Shown here piece by piece: positions 15,834 to 24,172 of a DNA stretch of 64,000 nucleotides. The stretch is taken from assembly GCF_030410515.1 (NCBI RefSeq), contig NZ_JAUHHD010000002.1, positions 475,419-539,418 on the forward strand, read 5' to 3'. Within the stretch, counting starts at the first letter, position 1. Every line of letters begins with the position of its first letter. The position numbers and the translations under genes were made by a program. The stretch comes from Arthrobacter sp. YD4 (GTDB lineage Bacteria; Actinomycetota; Actinomycetes; Actinomycetales; Micrococcaceae). The notes beneath the pieces are model-generated. The model did not search any database. It worked only from the letters and a program-made list of their open reading frames with translations, and had not been told where the DNA came from.

Positions 15834-17299
15834 CAGGCGCTGAGGCCCGAGACCAGGAGCCAGGCCACGAAGGTCAGCGCGAAGCCGGCCACGCCCAGCA
15901 CGGTGGTCAGCACGGTCCAGGTGCGCAGGCCGTCGGCGACGGTGAGGCCGTAGTAGCGGACCACCACCCAGAAGCCGGCGTCGGTGACGTGGGACAGGCC
16001 GAGCGAACCGAAGCCGATCGCGATGACCAGCACCGCGATCTGTGCCGGGGTGTAGCCGCCGGAGGCGACAGCGGAGGACAGCAGGCCGGAGGTGGTCACG
16101 ATCGCCACGGTGGCCGAGCCCTGCGCGGCGCGGAGGGCCAGGGAGATGATGAAGCCCAGCAGCAGCAGCGGCACGCCGAGCGTGTCGAGGGTCTGGGAGA
16201 GGGCCTGGCCGATGCCGGAGACCTGCAGGACGCTGCCGAACACACCGCCGGCGGCCACCACCATGAGGATCGAGGCGATAGGGGGCAGCGCGCCCTCGAA
16301 GATTTCACCGGTCTCGGTCAGCGACCAGCGGCGGCGGACGGCGAGCAGGAAGAAGCAGAGCGCCACGGCCACCAGCAGGGCGAAGAACGGGTTGCCGACG
16401 AAGGATGCGACGCCGTACCAGGCGCTGCTCTTGGCGATGGTGAGGGTGCCGACCGTGCCGAGCAGGATCAGGACGATGGGGGTGGCGATCAGGAAGATGA
16501 TCAGGCCCGGCCGCGGCGGGGCGACGGCGGCGGCGCCGGGACCGTCGTGGCCCACCTTCACCAGGGACTTGGTGCCGAACTCGTCCACCTGGGTCTTGAC
16601 CGCGGGCAGCAGTTCGTAGTCCTTGCGGTTCATGATCGAGGCCACCCAGTAGGACAGGAAGCCCAGCGGGACGCAGATGACCAGGGAGATCAGGGCGATC
16701 AGGCCGATGTCGGCGCCGAAGACGCCCGCGCCGGCCACGATGCCCGGGTGCGGCGGGACGGCGACGTGGATGGCCAGCATGATGCCGGCCATCGGCAGGC
16801 CGAACTTCACCGGGTGGACCTTGGCGATCTTGGCGAAGGCGTAGACGATCGGCACGAGGACGATGATGCCGACCTCGAAGAACACGGGGATGGCGACGAG
16901 GAAGCCGACGGCGGTGAGGGCCACGGCCACGCGCCTGGCACCGAGTTTCGCGGTGAAGTGGTCCGCGAGGGACTGCACGCCGCCGGAGACCTCGATCATG
17001 CGGCCGAGGATGGCGCCGAGGGCGATCAGCAGCGCGACCTTGCCCATGGTGCTGCCGACGCCGTTGGAGACGACCGTGAAGACGTCCTTGAGCGGGATCT
17101 GGGCGGCGACGGCCACCAGGATGCTGACCGTCAGGAGGGCCACGAAGGCCTGGATCTTGAAGCGGATGATCAGCACCAGCAGCAGGGCGACGCCGGCGGC
17201 GGCGATGGTCAGCAGCAGCGGAGTGCCCAGCTCCACGGCCGGTTTGATGACGGGCGCGTCAGCCGCGCCCACCATCAGGGAATTGAGCAGGGGGTTCAT
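15833..17299 (-). CDS. GntP-family gluconate/acid-sugar:H+ symporter
   Basis: 488 aa membrane permease of the gluconate permease family, with about 12-14 spans. Recognisable features are VSGGVQSLADHFTAKLGARRVAVALTAVGFLVAIPVFFEVGIIVLVPIVYAFAKI and MLAIHVAVPPHPGIVAGAGVFGADIG, the family's conserved loops, and RAAQGSATVAIVTTSGL near the C-terminus. Its place in the kinase-dehydrogenase cluster points to uptake of a four- to six-carbon sugar acid, like E. coli YgbN. ATG at 17299 follows AAAGGAG. Gap to the upstream dehydrogenase gene is 87 nt. Confidence 0.92.
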   Translation of the reverse strand: MNPLLNSLMVGAADAPVIKPAVELGTPLLLTIAAAGVALLLVLIIRFKIQAFVALLTVSILVAVAAQIPLKDVFTVVSNGVGSTMGKVALLIALGAILGRMIEVSGGVQSLADHFTAKLGARRVAVALTAVGFLVAIPVFFEVGIIVLVPIVYAFAKIAKVHPVKFGLPMAGIMLAIHVAVPPHPGIVAGAGVFGADIGLIALISLVICVPLGFLSYWVASIMNRKDYELLPAVKTQVDEFGTKSLVKVGHDGPGAAAVAPPRPGLIIFLIATPIVLILLGTVGTLTIAKSSAWYGVASFVGNPFFALLVAVALCFFLLAVRRRWSLTETGEIFEGALPPIASILMVVAAGGVFGSVLQVSGIGQALSQTLDTLGVPLLLLGFIISLALRAAQGSATVAIVTTSGLLSSAVASGGYTPAQIAVLVIAIGFGSLGLSHVTDAGFWVVVRYYGLTVADGLRTWTVLTTVLGVAGFALTFVAWLLVSGLSA

Positions 17300-17386
17300 C
17301 GGGGGTGTCTCCTTTGACAGGCGGGAGGGAGGGGTCCGGCTGCGGCGTTGGGGGCCGCCGCGGCCGGGGTCGGGGGGTCGGAAGGC

Positions 17387-18280
17387 TTAGGCGGTGCGCT
17401 TTGCGGGGGCGACGACCTTGATGACGGCCGAGTCGTCCTCGGCGGCGAGGCCCTGGGCCTGACCGAGGAGGTAGAGCTGTTCGGCGGCGGCGGCGACCGG
17501 CGCGGCGAGCCCGGCGGCGCGGGTGGCCTTGCCGACGATGCCCATGTCCTTGACGAAGATGTCCAGGCGGCTGAGCACCTCCGCGCCGCCCTCGGTATAG
17601 GCCTCGAGGATGCGGGGGCCGCGGTTGGAGAGCATGAAGGACCCGGCGGCGCCGGCCTCGAGGGCGGCGAGGGTCTTCGCCTGGTCCAGGCCCAGGGCGT
17701 CGGCCAGAGCCATCGCCTCGGCCGCGGCGGCGATGTGAACGCCACACAGCAGCTGGTTCACGGTCTTGAGCGCCTGACCGTCGCCGGGCTTGTCGCCCAC
17801 CACGGTCAGGGTGGAGGCGAGCAGTTCCAGCACCGGGCGGGCGGCTTCCAGTGCGGCGGGTTCGGCGCCGACGACGATCAGCAGGTCGCCCTCGTCGGCG
17901 CGCTTCGGGCCGCCGGAGAGCGGGGCGTCCACCAGGCTGACGCCGTACTCGGCCAGCCGGGACACGGTGGCGGGCACGGCGTCGGTGCCCACGGTGCTGC
18001 CGAGGATGACGACGGCACCGGGCTTGAGGACCCCGGCGACGCCGGTTGCGCCGAAGAGGACCTCGTCCAGCTGCTCGCCGTTGCGCACGGCCAGCAACAG
18101 CGCGTCGGCGCCCTCGGCGGCCTCACGGGCGGAGCCGAAGGTGCGGACGCCGGCCTCTTCGGCGAGCCGCAGGCGGGGCTCGGCGATGTCGAAGCCGTGG
18201 ACGGTCAGTTCCGTGGCCAGCCGGGCTGCCATCGGCAGGCCCATGGCGCCGAGGCCGAGGACGGTGACTTGGTAGTTCAT
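17387..18280 (-). CDS. ltnD: L-threonate/tetronate dehydrogenase-like NAD(P)-binding protein
   Basis: 297 aa beta-hydroxyacid dehydrogenase. An N-terminal Rossmann motif VLGLGAMGLPMA is followed by VDAPLSGGPKRADEGDLLIVVGA (substrate-binding loop) and catalytic Lys in LKTVNQLLCGVHIAAAAEAMALA. Neighbouring DUF1537 kinase and GntP genes point to LtnD, which oxidises L-threonate to 2-oxo-tetronate; 3-hydroxyisobutyrate or tartronate semialdehyde reductase activities share the fold. ATG at 18280 with GGAG upstream. The longer ORF reading runs into the kinase gene in another frame and is a shadow. Confidence 0.85.
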   Translation of the reverse strand: MNYQVTVLGLGAMGLPMAARLATELTVHGFDIAEPRLRLAEEAGVRTFGSAREAAEGADALLLAVRNGEQLDEVLFGATGVAGVLKPGAVVILGSTVGTDAVPATVSRLAEYGVSLVDAPLSGGPKRADEGDLLIVVGAEPAALEAARPVLELLASTLTVVGDKPGDGQALKTVNQLLCGVHIAAAAEAMALADALGLDQAKTLAALEAGAAGSFMLSNRGPRILEAYTEGGAEVLSRLDIFVKDMGIVGKATRAAGLAAPVAAAAEQLYLLGQAQGLAAEDDSAVIKVVAPAKRTA

Positions 18281-18309
18281 GGTTTTCTCCGTTGAAAGGG
18301 TGCGGCTGG

Positions 18310-19797
18310 TTAGAAGGTGGCGCTGAGTTTGCGCGTGACCTGGGCGAGGGATTCGTCGTCGCCGACGTTGCCAGCGAAGACGACGTACGGGATGCCCTTG
18401 GCGGGTCCGTCGACCGGCTCCCAGAGGGAGACAATGCCCGGGAGCATGGGGCCGCGGACGATCGCGCGGCGGATCTCGAGGCCGTGGGCGGCCACGTCCG
18501 AGGAGGTGATCCCGCCCTTTGCGATCACGAAGCGGGGCGGGAAGGTCTTCAGCGTCCGGTTGACGACCGCGACGACGGCGGCCGAGACGGTGCGGGCGAT
18601 CCGCAGGCTCTCCCTGGCGTCGTCGGCCTTGATCAGGAGGCGGCTGGTGTGCAGGATGACGTCCGCGCCGTGCAGGGCGTCGACGACGCGGGCGACCGTG
18701 GCGTCCAGGTGCTCCTCGGCGCGGTCGTCCAGGAGCTGTTCGACGTCGATCTCCACGATCCGGGCCGACCCGTGCTGGGCGGTCAGGGCGTTGAGCTGGC
18801 GGGTGGTGACGCCCACGTGTGAACCGACCACGATCAGGCCGCCGGCCTCGGAGGGCTGGTTGCCGGCGTAGGCCTCGGCGCCGGTGAGTTCGGTGCGGAT
18901 TTCCTGCCCGATCCGGGCGCGGACGAACGGCGGGCCGACACGGTAGAGCAGCTTCTTGCCGCGGCGTTCGGCCTCCTGCAGGCCCAGGGAGAGAAGCCGG
19001 AGGTCGTTCTCGGAGACGATGTCGGCCACGATCGGGGTGGAGTTGGTGGCGGTGTCGATGGCGTCCGCGATGGCACGGGCCGAGGCCTGCGGGTCCCCGG
19101 CCCGGATGGTGTCCAGGTCCAGGACGATCACGGAGCCGGCGCTGAAGCGGCCGCCGGACTTTTCCTCGACGTAGCGGGCGAGCTCGGAGTTGGCGAAGCC
19201 GAAGCTGGCGTCGCGGGCGAACTCGGTGTCCGCCACCGGGGTGAGGCGGCCGGTGGCGCCGGCGCGCATGTAGTGCACCCCGCCGATGGTGACGCGGCCG
19301 GCGTCCGGGAAGGCCGGGACGATCACGACGCCGTCGGTGGTCCCGCCGTCGACGGCGCTGACGGTGGCGGCGATGACGTCCGGCTCCAGCGGGTAATGGC
19401 CGCGGAGGGTGGAATCGCTGCGGCTGACGAAGCCCACGCTCAGTGACTCGGCCTGCGCGGCGGCGAGCGCGTTGCGGACGATTTCCTCGTTGCGGGCGGC
19501 GGCCTCGGCCGGGTCCAGGCTGCGGGTGTTGGTCAGGACGTAGACGGCGTCCGCGGGACGGCCGTTGATGCGGTGGGAGAAGGCCCAGACGAAGTCCTCC
19601 ACCTCCCACCGGGTCAAGACGGGGAGGTCGGCGACGGACTGGGTGCCGGTGGGGTCATCGTCCAGCACCACGAGGGTGCGGGGGCCCGCCGCGGCGGCTG
19701 CGGCCACGCCGTCGGCCACCAGGGCTGCCGGTACCGGGACCTCCGCCGGGAAAGCGGCCAGGACATCTGCCTCTAAGGGCTCTGCTGCTAAGGGCAC
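18310..19797 (-). CDS. otnK: Four-carbon acid-sugar kinase (DUF1537, OtnK-type)
   Basis: 495 aa ATP-dependent kinase. The family phosphorylates 3-oxo-tetronate or D-threonate at the 4-position. Visible: N-terminal VVLDDDPTGTQSVADLPVL (acid-sugar binding, as in OtnK), SRSDSTLRGHY, VIVPAFPDAGRVT, and a C-terminal nucleotide half with PRFVIAKGGITSSDVAAHGL and GMPYV-like GIPYVVFAGNVG. I prefer GTG at 19797, which has GGAG 5 nt upstream; a GTG two codons earlier overlaps that site. First gene of the minus-strand operon. Confidence 0.92.
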   Translation of the reverse strand: MPLAAEPLEADVLAAFPAEVPVPAALVADGVAAAAAAGPRTLVVLDDDPTGTQSVADLPVLTRWEVEDFVWAFSHRINGRPADAVYVLTNTRSLDPAEAAARNEEIVRNALAAAQAESLSVGFVSRSDSTLRGHYPLEPDVIAATVSAVDGGTTDGVVIVPAFPDAGRVTIGGVHYMRAGATGRLTPVADTEFARDASFGFANSELARYVEEKSGGRFSAGSVIVLDLDTIRAGDPQASARAIADAIDTATNSTPIVADIVSENDLRLLSLGLQEAERRGKKLLYRVGPPFVRARIGQEIRTELTGAEAYAGNQPSEAGGLIVVGSHVGVTTRQLNALTAQHGSARIVEIDVEQLLDDRAEEHLDATVARVVDALHGADVILHTSRLLIKADDARESLRIARTVSAAVVAVVNRTLKTFPPRFVIAKGGITSSDVAAHGLEIRRAIVRGPMLPGIVSLWEPVDGPAKGIPYVVFAGNVGDDESLAQVTRKLSATF

Positions 19798-19858
19798 GTG
19801 CACTCCATTGTGGAAACTCTGTTGCGGTGGAATCTGCGCGGCTGGTCTCCAACCGCAT

Positions 19859-19883
19859 TTGTAAGATGTCTGACATCTAACAA
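19859..19883. promoter_or_regulatory. 25-bp near-perfect palindrome, probable FadR-type operator
   Basis: TTGT-A-AGATGTC-T-GACATCT-A-ACAA: eleven of twelve arm pairs match around centre 19871. It lies between the divergent kinase operon and its regulator gene. A CACTTG/TACAAA pair with a 17-bp spacer on the minus strand would place it between -35 and -10 of the operon. GntR/FadR repressors bind sites of this form. Confidence 0.7.
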
Positions 19884-19922
19884 GTGAGTGTTAGTGTGGC
19901 ATAAGGCACAGAGACGCGCAAG

Positions 19923-19928
19923 TAGACT
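19923..19928 (+). promoter_or_regulatory. Candidate -10 of the FadR-type regulator gene
   Basis: TAGACT, 14 nt before the GTG at 19943. The -35 is not clear. Confidence 0.35.
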
Positions 19929-19942
19929 TGTGGGGCACGCGT

Positions 19943-20677
19943 GTGGATGACGTTGGACGGGGAGATTTGGCTAGGAAATCGCTGGTAGGCGTCGTGGCCG
20001 ACGAGCTGCTGGACCGCATCATCGCCGGCGAATTCCCGCCCGGCTCCCCGGTCCCGGGCGAACTCGAGCTGAGCGCGCGGCACGACGTGAGCCGGATGAC
20101 CGTCCGTGAGGCGATCAAGACCCTGGAGGCCCAGCACATCCTGAGCGTCGAGCGCGGGCGGGGCACGTTCGTCAACCCGCTGAGCCGCTGGGCATCACTG
20201 GAGGCCGTGCTGCGCGCGGCCTCGGAGGGCACCAACGACGCCGCCACGGCGGTCCAGCTCATCGAACTGCGGCGGATGCTGGAATCGGGGGCCTGCGAAC
20301 TGGCGGCCTCGCGGATCAGCGACGCCGACCTGGACACCCTCCGCGGCCAGGTGGAGTCAATGCGCGCCGCCCACGAACACCACGACGTCGCAGCCTTCGT
20401 CGCCGCGGACCTCGCCTTCCACGACCTGATCCTGCGCGCCTCGGAGAATGTTTTCGCCGCGGTGCTGTTCGCGCCGTTGCACCGGGTCCTTGAGAGGCGC
20501 CGGACCCAGACCTCCGAGGTGCGTGAGATCCAGGCCCATGCGATCGAGCACCACGGAAAAATTGCGGCGGCGCTGGCCACCCGCGACCCACGGCTTGCGC
20601 GCGACGCTATGGACGCCCACATGCAGCAGACGCTGGATGACCTGCGGACCTACGTGCTGGCGGCCCCGGCGGGCTGA
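19943..20677 (+). CDS. FadR-subfamily GntR transcriptional regulator
   Basis: About 244 aa DNA-binding regulator. The N-terminal winged helix covers about residues 8-75 (VVADELLDRIIAGEFPPGSPVPGELELSARHDVSRMTVREAIKTLEAQHILSVERGRGTFV), and a C-terminal all-helical FCD ligand domain follows (about 90-230; ELRRMLESGACELAA, FVAADLAFHDLILRAS, IEHHGKIAAALATRD with metal-ligand-type His). It is divergent from the acid-sugar operon and is its likely repressor, with a sugar-acid inducer inferred. The start is uncertain: GTG 19943, TTG 19928 and TTG 19967 are all in phase and none has a good ribosome site. Confidence 0.9.
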   Translation: MDDVGRGDLARKSLVGVVADELLDRIIAGEFPPGSPVPGELELSARHDVSRMTVREAIKTLEAQHILSVERGRGTFVNPLSRWASLEAVLRAASEGTNDAATAVQLIELRRMLESGACELAASRISDADLDTLRGQVESMRAAHEHHDVAAFVAADLAFHDLILRASENVFAAVLFAPLHRVLERRRTQTSEVREIQAHAIEHHGKIAAALATRDPRLARDAMDAHMQQTLDDLRTYVLAAPAG

Positions 20678-20727
20678 CGCCGCCCGATGGCCGCCCAATG
20701 GCCGGGCTATCGGCGCCCCAAGCCTGT

Positions 20728-21062
<335 letters not shown>

Positions 21063-21093
21063 CGGGAATCCCCCTGTGGGGGCCGAAAGTACC

Positions 21094-21122
21094 TTGCCCC
21101 GGCGTCGGTCCGGGCGTATTTC
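21094..21122 (+). promoter_or_regulatory. Promoter of the SGNH hydrolase gene
   Basis: TTGCCC (21094-21099), 17-bp spacer, TATTTC (21117-21122). The predicted transcription start falls on the GTG at 21130, so the mRNA would be leaderless. Confidence 0.45.
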
Positions 21123-21129
21123 TGAGCTT

Positions 21130-21981
21130 GTGAACTCGGCAGCATTCCTCGATCCGGCACTCCACTTCGGCAACGCCGCGCCGGGCGGCGGCCACTGGAA
21201 GCGGCTGGTATCCCTGGGTGACTCGTTCACCGCCGGCCTGGGGGATCCTGAACCGGGCAGTCCCGGCGGCATCCGCGGCTGGGCGGACCGGATTGCGGAG
21301 GAGCTCGCCGCCCTCCGTGCCGACTTTTCCTACGCCAACCTCGCCGTCAGCGGCCTGGTGCTGCAGGAGATCGTCGACCTGCAGTTGGAGCGGGCCATCG
21401 CGCTGCAACCGGACCTGGTGACGCTCTCCGCGGGCGGCAACGACCTAGTCTTCCACCGCCGCGATCCGGACCGCCTCGCCGTCGACCTGGACGCCGCCGT
21501 CGCCGCCCTGTCCGCCACGGGGGCGACCGTGGTGATCTTCACCGGCCCCGACTGGGGCCACACGCCCGTTTTTGGCCGCATCCGCGGGAAGGTGGCGGTG
21601 TTCAACGAGAACATTCGGACCATCGCGGCACGCCACCATGGCGTGATCGCGGACCTGTGGACCATGCGGGAACTCAGCGATCCGCGGATGTGGGACCCGG
21701 ACCGGCTGCATTTTTCGCCGCTGGGCCACCACACCATTGCGGGCATGGTGCTGGACACCCTGCAGGTTCCGCACACCTTGGTGCCGCTGCGGCCCAAGCC
21801 GCTGCCCGCGCCCGGCTGGCGCCAGACCCGCACCGAGGACCTGTCCTGGGCGACGCACTATCTGTTTCCGTGGATGGCCCAGCGGCTCCGGCCGCACCCG
21901 CCCGAGAGCCCGGCCGCCCCGAAGCGCCCGGACCCCGGCCCGGTACTGCGGGTGACCGCTTCCCCCGCCGGCAGCCCCTAG
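21130..21981 (+). CDS. SGNH/GDSL-family hydrolase
   Basis: 283 aa esterase/lipase-type hydrolase. Block I LVSLGDSFTAGLGDPEP carries the nucleophile Ser, followed by block II (YANLAVSGLV), block III (LSAGGNDL, oxyanion Asn) and block V (DRLHFSPLGHH, catalytic Asp and His). No signal peptide or membrane span, so it is probably cytosolic; substrate unknown. The C-terminal ~60 residues are Pro/Arg-rich. The ORF extends about 430 nt upstream across the CsoR-family gene, but that part is antisense; GTG at 21130 with the promoter above is preferred. Confidence 0.85.
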   Translation: MNSAAFLDPALHFGNAAPGGGHWKRLVSLGDSFTAGLGDPEPGSPGGIRGWADRIAEELAALRADFSYANLAVSGLVLQEIVDLQLERAIALQPDLVTLSAGGNDLVFHRRDPDRLAVDLDAAVAALSATGATVVIFTGPDWGHTPVFGRIRGKVAVFNENIRTIAARHHGVIADLWTMRELSDPRMWDPDRLHFSPLGHHTIAGMVLDTLQVPHTLVPLRPKPLPAPGWRQTRTEDLSWATHYLFPWMAQRLRPHPPESPAAPKRPDPGPVLRVTASPAGSP

Positions 21982-22071
21982 TCCGGGGCGGTCCGGTCCG
22001 CTAGCCTGCAGGAACGGCCCCCGGCCGCCGCGGCCGGGTCAACGGACCGACGACGATCCCGAGGAGCGAAG

Positions 22072-22281
22072 ATGTCCAACCACACCTACAGCATTTCCGA
22101 AATAGTCGGCACCTCGACGGAGGGCGTCGATGCGGCCGTCCGTAACGGCATCGCCGAGGCCGCCAAGACCCTGCGCAACCTTGACTGGTTTGAGGTCAAG
22201 GAGATCCGCGGACACCTGGAAAACAACGAGGTGGCCGACTGGCAGGTCACCATCAAACTTGGCTTCCGGCTGGAGCGCTGA
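22072..22281 (+). CDS. Dodecin family flavin-binding protein
   Basis: 69 aa. Sequence STEGVDAAVRNGIAEAAKTLRNLDWFEVKEIRGHLENNEVADWQVTIKLGFRLE matches dodecins throughout: a beta-alpha-beta-beta fold and the Trp of LDWFEV that stacks on flavin. Dodecins form dodecamers that store or sequester FMN, riboflavin or CoA. GAGGAGCGAAG lies just before the ATG. Single gene. Confidence 0.93.
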   Translation: MSNHTYSISEIVGTSTEGVDAAVRNGIAEAAKTLRNLDWFEVKEIRGHLENNEVADWQVTIKLGFRLER

Positions 22282-22456
22282 CCCGCCGTCCCTGCCGTGC
22301 TTTCTGCTGGACGCCTGCTAACGATTGCATCTCCCTTGCGGCGATTTCCTCCGCCCGGGTGGCAATTTGATAGTAAGCATGATTAGTATTTACCCAGAAG
22401 GACGAAGCGCACCCGGCAACCCGGGTGTCTCCTCAACAGAAAGCGAAGGACAGCAA

Positions 22457-22720
22457 ATGGGTATTCTCGGATTTCTGATTCTGGGTCTCATCGCCGGCGC
22501 AATCGCCAAGGCCATCCTGCCGGGCCGTCAGGGCGGCGGCTGGGTCATCACGATGGTCCTCGGCGTTGTTGGCGCCCTCCTGGGCGGCTTCATCGGCAGC
22601 GCAATCTTCGGCACCGGTCTGCAGGACTTCTTCTCGCTGACCACTTGGCTGCTGGCGATCGTCGGTTCGATCATCGTTCTGCTCATCTACGGCATGATCA
22701 CCCGCCGTTCGCACCGCTAA
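22457..22720 (+). CDS. GlsB/YeaQ/YmgE-family small stress membrane protein
   Basis: 87 aa, three hydrophobic glycine-rich spans (MGILGFLILGLIAGAIAKAI, VITMVLGVVGALLGGFIGSAIF, WLLAIVGSIIVLLIYGM) with basic ends, the signature of the transglycosylase-associated/GlsB family linked to general stress. The exact role is unknown. ATG at 22457 follows GAAGGA; the earlier in-phase ATG adds 44 residues that look non-coding. A strong terminator follows. Confidence 0.9.
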   Translation: MGILGFLILGLIAGAIAKAILPGRQGGGWVITMVLGVVGALLGGFIGSAIFGTGLQDFFSLTTWLLAIVGSIIVLLIYGMITRRSHR

Positions 22721-22734
22721 GTCGGAGCACTAGG

Positions 22735-22771
22735 AACCGGCTCCGGGATTTACTCCCGGGGCCGGTTTTTT
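22735..22771 (+). terminator. Rho-independent terminator
   Basis: AACCGGC-TCCGGG (from 22735) pairs with CCCGGG-GCCGGTT (to 22767) and runs straight into TTTT. It follows the GlsB-like gene by 14 nt. Confidence 0.85.
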
Positions 22772-22844
22772 GTTCCCGGATATCCGCCGGGGGTTGTAGA
22801 ACCACCGCGAGTATCCACCCATCAGCACGGATTAGGAGCGCAGT

Positions 22845-23249
22845 ATGAAGAACAAGCTTGTTTTCGGTACGGGCCTTGCCGCCGGCTACATCCTGGGGTC
22901 CCGCTCGGGCCGCGCCGCGTACGAGAAGCTGAAGACCCGCGCGTCGGAACTCTGGCAGAGCAAGCCGGTGCAGGACGGAGTCTCCGCGGCCACCGAGGCG
23001 GTCAAGGACAAGGCCCCGGAAGTATCGGGCCAGCTGGCCGAGGCGGCCCGTCGCGCCGGCACGGTCATCACCGCCAAGGTCCACCACGACGGCTCAGCGG
23101 ACGACGGCGCCACGAACGCAGCCGACGCCGCCTCTCGTGAGGACACCGCCACGGCAGAACCCACGGGCGCAATCCCGGCTCACAGCACCCACGTGGGCAC
23201 CCCGAACCTCGGCACCGACGAGGCGCCGAAGCACGTCACGCCGAACTAG
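22845..23249 (+). CDS. YtxH-like protein with N-terminal membrane segment
   Basis: 134 aa. MKNKLVFGTGLAAGYILGSRSGRAAYEKLKTRASELW is the N-terminal hydrophobic/glycine segment plus amphipathic helix found in YtxH-like stress proteins. The rest is polar, Ala/Thr/Asp-rich and probably disordered. Function unknown. The ATG is preceded by AGGAGCGCAGT. It follows the terminator of the GlsB-like gene, so it has its own promoter. Confidence 0.7.
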   Translation: MKNKLVFGTGLAAGYILGSRSGRAAYEKLKTRASELWQSKPVQDGVSAATEAVKDKAPEVSGQLAEAARRAGTVITAKVHHDGSADDGATNAADAASREDTATAEPTGAIPAHSTHVGTPNLGTDEAPKHVTPN

Positions 23250-23305
23250 GCCGCAGCTAGCGGTTTTCGCTGCGGTTTCGGACAGGCCTCGACTGCCGCC
23301 CGGAG

Positions 23306-24118
23306 TTACGCTCCGGGCGGCAGTCGGCTTTCCACCACCGTGGCGTCGAGCGCGGCGGAGGTGCGGATCCGGGCGGCGAAGCCGTTGTCCGTGAGGATGG
23401 CGCGGGTGGCGCGGGCCTGGCCCCGGCTGGTTTCGATCAGGAGCCGGCCGCCCGGGACGAGCCAGTCCGTGGCGCCGGCCGCAATACGTCGGTGCAACGC
23501 GAGGCCGTCCACTCCCCCGTCGAGCGAGATCCGGGGTTCATGAAGCCTGGCCTCCGGGGGCATTCCGGCAATGGCATCGGTGGGCACGTACGGCGCGTTC
23601 ACCGCCAGCAGGTCCACGCGACCCCGCAGCTCCTCGGGCAGGGCTTCGAACAGGTCGCCGGTGTGGACAGCGGCGCCGGGTGCACTGAGGTTACGCCGCG
23701 CACAGGCGACGGCGGCGGGGTCAAGGTCCGCAGCGTGCAGCTCCATCGGGCCGGCGACCGCCAACAGCGCCGCCCCCACCGCTCCCGAACCGCAACACAG
23801 GTCAACCACCAAGGGCGGGCGCCCGGGACCGGCGTCGAGCTCCCGCAGCAGCGTCACTCCGCGCCGGACGAGGTATTCCGTGCGGCGGCGGGGGACGAAG
23901 ACCCCGGGATCCACGGCGATTCTCAGCCCGCAGAAGTCCGCCCAGCCCAGCAGGTGTTCCAGCGGGAGGCCGGCGACGCGGCGGTCCACGAGGCTTTCGA
24001 GTTGATCCGTGTCCGCGGCGGCGCCGAGCAGCAGATCAGCTTCTTCTTCGGCGAAGACACAGCCGGCGCTGCGGAGCCGCCGAATGATGTCCTGCCGCCG
24101 GGTACCGGTGTGCTGCAT
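23306..24118 (-). CDS. PrmC/HemK-like protein N5-glutamine methyltransferase
   Basis: 270 aa SAM-dependent methyltransferase. N-terminal helical domain (1-80), then VDPGVFVPRRRTEYLV and the SAM motif LVVDLCCGSGAVGAALL. The catalytic loop reads VNAPYVPT, where PrmC enzymes have NPPY; the Pro-to-Ala change is a feature of this actinobacterial paralogue as I recall it. The target is probably a protein glutamine, but release-factor methylation is uncertain since a genuine prmC is normally found next to prfA. It follows the kinase gene by 54 nt on the same strand, so it may share its transcript. Confidence 0.8.
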   Translation of the reverse strand: MQHTGTRRQDIIRRLRSAGCVFAEEEADLLLGAAADTDQLESLVDRRVAGLPLEHLLGWADFCGLRIAVDPGVFVPRRRTEYLVRRGVTLLRELDAGPGRPPLVVDLCCGSGAVGAALLAVAGPMELHAADLDPAAVACARRNLSAPGAAVHTGDLFEALPEELRGRVDLLAVNAPYVPTDAIAGMPPEARLHEPRISLDGGVDGLALHRRIAAGATDWLVPGGRLLIETSRGQARATRAILTDNGFAARIRTSAALDATVVESRLPPGA

Positions 24119-24172
24119 GGGCCGTTCCGTCCGCCGCGGGTAGGGAACTTCATGTTAGCGGTGCGGTCGGGG

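Noticed and set aside
15989..17317. 442-aa ORF antisense to the GntP permease
   Set aside because: Extreme Gly/Asp/Glu/Gln content, the mirror of a hydrophobic membrane protein.
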